This document shows, in pieces, positions 7,686 to 12,241 of a DNA stretch of 12,241 nucleotides. Location: NCBI GenBank assembly GCA_041671425.1, contig JBAZBO010000022.1, positions 1 through 12,241 of the forward strand, read 5' to 3'. Position numbers and translations under genes: made by a program. Source of the stretch: JBAZBO01 sp041671425 (GTDB lineage: Bacteria; Patescibacteriota; WWE3; UBA101185; UBA10185). The notes beneath the pieces were generated by a model. The model worked only from the letters and a program-made list of their open reading frames with translations, did not search any database and was not told the origin of the DNA. The number at the start of each line of letters is the position of its first letter. Position 1 is the first letter of the stretch.

Positions 7686-8305
7686 GTACTTATAGTCTGA
7701 ACCGAGCCAAATATGGCACTCATATGATTTTGTCGGGGTTGGTAGGGTCAAATAAGAAAGTGCTGGATGTTGGTTGTAGTGAGGGTTTCTTGGCGGATTG
7801 TTCTGCCGGCAATAAAAATGTCTTTTACGGTATTGATTGTGATAAGTCTGCCTTGCAAATTGCTAAAAGCAAATACCACAAGATATTTGAGGCTGATTTG
7901 AACGCTGTGGGTCAGTTACCAGAGCTTCCTGCAGACTTTGATATAGTTGTATTTGCTGATATTTTAGAGCACCTGAGAGACCCTTCGGTTGTGTTGAAGC
8001 ACTTCATCAACACCTCATTAAAAAAGGGTGGCACTGTGTTGATATCCCTTCCTAATGTGGCTCACTATTCAGTCAGAGCTTCTCTCCTTTTTGGTGGATT
8101 TGTTTATACGGATTCTGGCATATTGGATAAAGGCCACCTACATTTGTATACGTTGCTGACTGCAAAAAGGTTTGTCGAGTCTGCAGGCTTAAAAGTCCGT
8201 TCAGTCCATTTCAGCTCTAATATATTTGGCCCCCTAATCAGAATACTGCCTATGTTAGGGCCAATCCTAGGTTTCAATCTCATATTAGAATGTCAAAGAT
8301 ACTGA
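7682..8305 (+). CDS. Class I SAM-dependent methyltransferase (short)
   Basis: A compact methyltransferase of 207 residues. Motif I is VLDVGCSEGFL (27-37), the acidic ribose-binding residue is in YGIDCDKSAL (49-58, D52), motif II is FDIVVFADILEHLRDP (86-101), and motif III is SLKKGGTVLISLPN (112-125). The post-core sequence AHYSVRASLLFGGF (127-140) and GILDKGHLHLYT (146-157) is typical of Methyltransf_23-type proteins found next to glycosyltransferases. Little sequence follows the core, so acceptor binding probably relies on that insert and on the hydrophobic C-terminus (about 180-202). It is expected to methylate a sugar hydroxyl or a terminal group of the glycan; the target is unknown. It starts in an ATGA overlap with the rhamnosyltransferase-like gene, which suggests the two act on the same residue or in consecutive steps. 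Its 3' end overlaps the next gene by 16 bases. Confidence 0.9.
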   Translation: MSTYSLNRAKYGTHMILSGLVGSNKKVLDVGCSEGFLADCSAGNKNVFYGIDCDKSALQIAKSKYHKIFEADLNAVGQLPELPADFDIVVFADILEHLRDPSVVLKHFINTSLKKGGTVLISLPNVAHYSVRASLLFGGFVYTDSGILDKGHLHLYTLLTAKRFVESAGLKVRSVHFSSNIFGPLIRILPMLGPILGFNLILECQRY

Positions 8306-9414
8306 TAAACGACATTGGTTTTATACACGGTAATAATCGGGTGCCGATCTTGGAGAGAATACATTATTGGCAAGAAAACGGTCATGCGGTTTCTATCTTG
8401 TGCCCACCTAATGCAAAAAGCTTCTACGAACAAAGCACCCGAGATGTTTTGTTCATCACAATACCCTTAACTCACGAGGCTAGAAACAAGATCACCTTGA
8501 TTTTTGAGTATTTAAAAAGAAATGTTGTTTGTTTAACCTTTCTTCCGAAACTTGTGAAAGGTTCCGACATAGTCTTTTCCATGTCAGCCTTATTGGATTT
8601 CCTCATACTTCCCTACGTTATGAAACTCATTAACAAGCGTATCAGGTGGTTTGTAGTTTTTGATAATGTTGTACGTTTGGATGTGGGTTTAAAGGGTCTC
8701 ATCCGTGTTTTAGCATTTATTTTCTTTAGATTCAGTTTGCTTTTTCTCCGACGTGCTGACAAAGTCTTCGTTGTAACAAACAGTCTGAGACAAAAGCTAG
8801 TTTCCCTGGGTATTGAAGAAAAACAGATGGTTGTGACGGGGAATGGTCTAGAGACTGAACTTATTAGCAGATCCAAAGCTTTTTCGAATGTTTCCTATGA
8901 CGCCATTTATGTGGGTCGAATTAACAAAGCTAAAGGTGTTTTCGATATGCTTAGAGTAGTGGACTTGGTTAGGGATAGATACCCAAAATTTCTTCTAGCA
9001 CTTATAGGTACGGGAGATAGGGAAACGTTGGAAGAACTTAATAAAGACATACTGGGAAAGAAGCTTGAGAAGAACGTAATATCTCTTGGTAGTGTATTTG
9101 GAGTTGATAAGTTCTCTCATATCAAAAGCTCTAAACTCTTTTTGTTTCTCAGCTATGATGAGAGTTACGGTGTAGCGTTGATGGAAGCTGTCTGTTCTGG
9201 CCTTTTTTGTGTCACTTATGATGTGGATGTGTATGACGAGCTTTATAAAAACAATGAAATAATAACTGTGCCCAAGGGGGACATTAGCAAGGCTGCAGGT
9301 AAAGTGGTTGAGATTTTGAGTTCCAAGGAATTTATAAATCATAGGGGTTTAGAGCGTCAAACACTTTCCTGGGTAGACATTGCAAAGATAGAAAGTGGAT
9401 TCTTTGATGCATAG
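8290..9414 (+). CDS. GT4-family glycosyltransferase
   Basis: A retaining GT-B transferase of 374 residues. The N-terminal domain begins KILINDIGFIHGNNRVPILE (3-22), with a hydrophobic segment at about 138-153 (LIRVLAFIFFRFSLLF) just before the domain linker, consistent with monotopic membrane contact. The donor domain has AIYVGRINKAKGVFDML (205-221), LALIGTGDRE (236-245), VISLGSV (263-269) and the E-x7-E pair E291/E299 in DESYGVALMEA. The ATG at 8290 lies 16 bases inside the preceding methyltransferase gene and has no evident Shine-Dalgarno, so coupled initiation is likely. Likely role: addition of one sugar residue to the growing lipid-linked glycan. Donor and linkage cannot be inferred. Confidence 0.9.
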   Translation: MSKILINDIGFIHGNNRVPILERIHYWQENGHAVSILCPPNAKSFYEQSTRDVLFITIPLTHEARNKITLIFEYLKRNVVCLTFLPKLVKGSDIVFSMSALLDFLILPYVMKLINKRIRWFVVFDNVVRLDVGLKGLIRVLAFIFFRFSLLFLRRADKVFVVTNSLRQKLVSLGIEEKQMVVTGNGLETELISRSKAFSNVSYDAIYVGRINKAKGVFDMLRVVDLVRDRYPKFLLALIGTGDRETLEELNKDILGKKLEKNVISLGSVFGVDKFSHIKSSKLFLFLSYDESYGVALMEAVCSGLFCVTYDVDVYDELYKNNEIITVPKGDISKAAGKVVEILSSKEFINHRGLERQTLSWVDIAKIESGFFDA

Positions 9415-10276
9415 CTATGACTATGAAAAACAACCTCAAGGTTTGATGTTTGACGGTTCAAACAAGAATTTGAACTACAAATTTTGGGATGATTTCCTGC
9501 TACCGAAATATTTCCGGAAGAGAGAAATGAAAGTCTTCGAAGTGGGGGCGGGCGGTGGTAGAAATATGAGGTATCTTTTCAACCGACTGGGAGATAAGGT
9601 GAGGATATATGGTAGTGACATAAGTAAGAAGGCCATTGACTATGCTAATTCCTTGGATATTGGTGAATTCTACGTTTCTGAGGCACACAAGTTTCCGATA
9701 CAAGACAAATATGATCTTATAGTTATAGTTGATGTTCTCGAACATCTGCAGACGTTGGGAGATGTAAAAGCTACTGTTAATAATGCAATTGAACATCTAA
9801 AGCCGAATGGGTTTTTATATCTATCTATTCCTACAGAACTAAACAAATTCTGTTTAACGTGGGTTTTTAGCAAGCTTCCGTATTTTAGGAATCTATCAAG
9901 AAGATTTTTTGGCCATACTATACAGTTTGATAAGAAGATGGTTAAGGATCTCGTAAACGTTGAAGGACTAACTACACTTGAAGTTTTCTACAGCGCCCAT
10001 CTATTAACACAGATTCAGATGGCTTTCTTTTACTACATTCCCAAGATTTTGTTGAGTATTGCTGGAAATGATATATTACAGGATATGCGTGACTCACAAG
10101 ACGTTTTAGGGCAATCATTATCACCTCTTTCCTTTCTTAAAAGGTTTGTTGTTTCTATAAGTCGACCACTGGCTTCTGCCGCTTATGTGGAATCTGTCCT
10201 AAGGCGAAAAAGTGGTTTGGCGGCTGGGAATATTCACCTGCTCCTCAGGAAAAACGAGACTTATGGAAAAGCTTAG
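9407..10276 (+). CDS. Class I SAM-dependent methyltransferase with long C-terminal extension
   Basis: A 289-residue methyltransferase. Motif I is VFEVGAGGGRNMRYL (43-57), the aspartate is in YGSDISKKAI (68-77, D71), motif II is YDLIVIVDVLEHL (102-114) and motif III is HLKPNGFLYLSIPTE (130-144). The sequence after the core, including FFGHTIQFDKKMV (167-179), is followed by about 95 further residues with an aromatic/hydrophobic helix (IQMAFFYYIPKILLSIAG, 203-220) and a second one near 241-258. This makes it the longest methyltransferase in the locus. The extension may hold the acceptor site or touch the membrane. Start: GTG 9395 is in frame and would add four residues. ATG 9407 is preferred because the purine-rich GAAAGTGG at 9391-9398 then sits at a proper distance. 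It overlaps the preceding gene by eight bases and the following gene by 14. Confidence 0.88.
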   Translation: MHSYDYEKQPQGLMFDGSNKNLNYKFWDDFLLPKYFRKREMKVFEVGAGGGRNMRYLFNRLGDKVRIYGSDISKKAIDYANSLDIGEFYVSEAHKFPIQDKYDLIVIVDVLEHLQTLGDVKATVNNAIEHLKPNGFLYLSIPTELNKFCLTWVFSKLPYFRNLSRRFFGHTIQFDKKMVKDLVNVEGLTTLEVFYSAHLLTQIQMAFFYYIPKILLSIAGNDILQDMRDSQDVLGQSLSPLSFLKRFVVSISRPLASAAYVESVLRRKSGLAAGNIHLLLRKNETYGKA

Positions 10277-12241
10277 AAAGATACTATTCTCACACTGGTC
10301 TTATATTTTGGCGGCTATTACGTTTTTTATATATGCTGCTCTTATTATCAATAACAACGCCTTTATAGGTGGTGATGTGATGATACCTATGGTTCCCGGG
10401 AATGTCATTAAGCGTATTTTTACGTGGTGGGGTGGTGGTGAAGTCTTTCACTATTTCTCCGCGCTTTGGTTTCTTTTTTATTATGCCATGTCTCTACTCG
10501 GTGTTTCTGCAATTTATACCCATAAGATTCTTATACTTGCACTTCCGGTTGCCGGCTTTGTTTTCACAAGAAAAACCTATAAGACACTCTTCAAAAATAC
10601 AGACTTTGGTTCGGACAAATTGGCTACGGTTGCTGCCTTTGTCTTTACCTACAACCCGGTTCACTTACTTGTAATGCCTGCTTACCTCCCTTTATTTGGC
10701 TTTCCGATCTGTATGTATGTCTTATTGAAATTCCTTGAGAAAAAAAATCCCTTTTATGCCCTTGTTTTCTCAATCACCTTTAATTTCTTCTTCCTTTCTG
10801 AGTTACCCCAGGCAAAGATGTCCATTGTGTTTGCTATAGCAGTTTTTTTTCTTGCCTTACTATATTCACATGTTCAAAATGTGAGATTAGTAAAAATCTT
10901 TTACAAACTGGTTGTACTGTTCGTTATAACTTTCCTACTTAATTTGTGGTTACTTCTGCCATTAATTCATAGCTTTCTTCATGGGGGAGTTGGAAGCTTT
11001 TCAAAAAATTTGAGCACGTTCAGTGGGGGAGCAGATTTCGGAATTGCCAGTCTGATATACATAATGCGTTTCTATAACTGGAACATACCCAACTTCTATC
11101 CAAAGATCGGTATGGTCTTTAGTAGTTGGCTGTTTAATATCTTTTCATGGTTTTTTTGGCTAGTGTCTATTGCGGGTGCATATACAGCGATGAGAAAGAA
11201 AGATAAAGGTGTGCACATTATAGCAATACTATTACTTTTTGTTCTGTTTTTTATCTTCATAGCCAAAGGGTCTAATCCTCCTTTCGGCTTTGTATATAGG
11301 GGTGTATTAAGTAGGTCATCGTTTTTGGGAATGTTTAGAACTACATCTTCGGTTGCTATTGCAGCGGCTATGTTTTTTTCCTTTCTAGTGCCCATCAGCG
11401 CTTACTTTCTGTCATTTCAACTAAAGCATGTGTTTCGGTTTATAACACTTTTGTGTGTGGCTATCTCCTTTCCCATATACTTTGGCTACAAATTCCATGA
11501 CACCAACAACACCGATTCTGGAGGCGGTTATAAAATTCCGGATCAGTATTTTGAAATTGGGAGAAAGCTGGATGAAATAGAGGGAAATTCAAAAGTTCTG
11601 TCTTTGCCACTGATAAAAGGATATGTAAGTAAAAAGTGGGGGTACTTTGGACCTGATATTGTTAGCTGGATCACCAAGAGCCCGGTATATTATAGGTCTG
11701 ATATGTATGGTATGAGTATGGAGGACGATTCTGATTCTGGGTCGTATCAAGGTGTTTATGAAAACACATCTCTTAGTAATATCGGATATATCCTTCTTCA
11801 GAAGGATTCAGTTCCCTCTGAAAAAAATGGTAGCGGTTTGGGAGAGCCCTTCTTTGAAAACAAGTATTTTGATCTGATCAAAGTATCTACGGAAAATTTC
11901 CTGCCCGTTTTATACGTCCCCAGCTTGGTGGTAAATTATAGTGGAGTTTTGTCAGATGTATTCTCTGTCATGCATAGCCTCTATGCTCCCAAAGAATTGG
12001 GATTTTCACTGGTGGATAAGAAGTTTAGTAGAGAAGGCGCTGTCTCTGATAACTATGTCTTGGAAGCCGAGAAACTGCCTGCTGTGAACCCATATCTTAC
12101 CCTTAAGCGTACCAAGGACTTAGTGTGGCCCGATGCTAGTGTTTCCCCCGATAGTGCTCAGTATGCCCTAGTGCGTATTAAGGAGAAGATTGAGATGCTA
12201 ACAAAGCGCTCTTTACAAGACAGATCCCGTATTGGTATGTG
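10263..12241 (+). CDS. Large polytopic membrane protein, probable GT-C glycosyltransferase (3' truncated)
   Basis: The frame opens at ATG 10263 and has no stop to the window end (659 residues and continuing). It begins 14 bases inside the preceding gene. About twelve hydrophobic segments can be seen: near 12-30, 62-80, 88-103, 120-138, 140-158, 164-180, 187-201, 211-234, 288-308, 318-334, 364-384 and 391-408. The first outer loop carries FIGGDVMIPMVPG (34-46), with an aspartate (D38) where GT-C enzymes keep their catalytic acid. From about 410 the protein is soluble and presumably extracytoplasmic. At the cut end, SPDSAQYALVRIKEKIEML (628-646) resembles the start of a DUF5667-type segment. 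The architecture recalls AftD-like/DUF3367 arabinofuranosyltransferase-related membrane proteins, which use a lipid-phosphate sugar donor. It could instead be a ligase or polymerase of O-antigen type. GT-C is the best reading, but homology is not proven here. Confidence 0.8.
   Translation, partial: MEKLRKILFSHWSYILAAITFFIYAALIINNNAFIGGDVMIPMVPGNVIKRIFTWWGGGEVFHYFSALWFLFYYAMSLLGVSAIYTHKILILALPVAGFVFTRKTYKTLFKNTDFGSDKLATVAAFVFTYNPVHLLVMPAYLPLFGFPICMYVLLKFLEKKNPFYALVFSITFNFFFLSELPQAKMSIVFAIAVFFLALLYSHVQNVRLVKIFYKLVVLFVITFLLNLWLLLPLIHSFLHGGVGSFSKNLSTFSGGADFGIASLIYIMRFYNWNIPNFYPKIGMVFSSWLFNIFSWFFWLVSIAGAYTAMRKKDKGVHIIAILLLFVLFFIFIAKGSNPPFGFVYRGVLSRSSFLGMFRTTSSVAIAAAMFFSFLVPISAYFLSFQLKHVFRFITLLCVAISFPIYFGYKFHDTNNTDSGGGYKIPDQYFEIGRKLDEIEGNSKVLSLPLIKGYVSKKWGYFGPDIVSWITKSPVYYRSDMYGMSMEDDSDSGSYQGVYENTSLSNIGYILLQKDSVPSEKNGSGLGEPFFENKYFDLIKVSTENFLPVLYVPSLVVNYSGVLSDVFSVMHSLYAPKELGFSLVDKKFSREGAVSDNYVLEAEKLPAVNPYLTLKRTKDLVWPDASVSPDSAQYALVRIKEKIEMLTKRSLQDRSRIGM

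Noticed and set aside
8995..9342. Minus-strand frames of 60 to 115 residues throughout the window (this one is the longest at 115)
   Set aside because: All lie opposite well-supported coding regions, lack motifs and have no plausible ribosome sites; they are antisense shadows.
10402..10674. A 90-residue plus-strand open frame inside the start of the last gene
   Set aside because: It lies in another frame of the 10263 membrane-protein gene, which is open for at least 659 codons with clear membrane segments and an overlap start. The 90-residue frame has no family-like motif.

Overview
The window is one unbroken plus-strand run of twelve protein-coding genes. All appear to belong to one surface-glycan assembly locus. 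Both ends are cut: the first gene (radical SAM) lacks its N-terminus and the last gene (a large membrane protein) runs off the 3' edge. There are no intergenic stretches worth the name. The longest gap is about 50 bases (623-672), and most neighbours overlap by 1 to 16 bases or are 2 to 14 bases apart. I see no RNA genes, insertion sequences, CRISPR arrays, attachment sites, promoters or convincing terminators.

Order: radical SAM enzyme (1-622); GT4 glycosyltransferase (673-1812); three GT2 glycosyltransferases (1809-2789, 2786-3685, 3700-4734); a second GT4 (4737-5963); SAM methyltransferase (5950-6678); a fourth GT2, rhamnosyltransferase-like (6678-7685); a second methyltransferase (7682-8305); a third GT4 (8290-9414); a third methyltransferase (9407-10276); and a polytopic membrane protein with GT-C architecture (10263 to beyond 12241). 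The second half alternates methyltransferase and glycosyltransferase strictly, which suggests a methyl-decorated heteroglycan. A plausible reading is that the seven soluble or membrane-associated transferases build a glycan on a lipid carrier at the inner face of the membrane, the methyltransferases modify or cap it, and the GT-C protein adds a residue from a lipid-linked donor on the outer face. No sugar-nucleotide synthesis gene, flippase, polymerase or ABC exporter lies inside the window, so the product cannot be named.

Organism: the DNA is A+T-rich, with frequent AGA/AGG arginine and ATA isoleucine codons. TGA is used as a true stop by at least five of the genes and never appears inside a reading frame, so recoded-TGA lineages are excluded. 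The chain of overlapping glycosyltransferases, plus a giant GT-C protein whose tail resembles a DUF5667-type segment, fits Patescibacteria/CPR (for example Microgenomates or a near relative) best. This is an inference from gene style; there is no phylogenetic marker in the window. A thermophilic bacterium or an archaeon with a similar locus is not excluded.

I see no clearly new molecular system here. The most interesting items are the GT-C protein with its soluble tail and the interleaved methyltransferase/glycosyltransferase layout.
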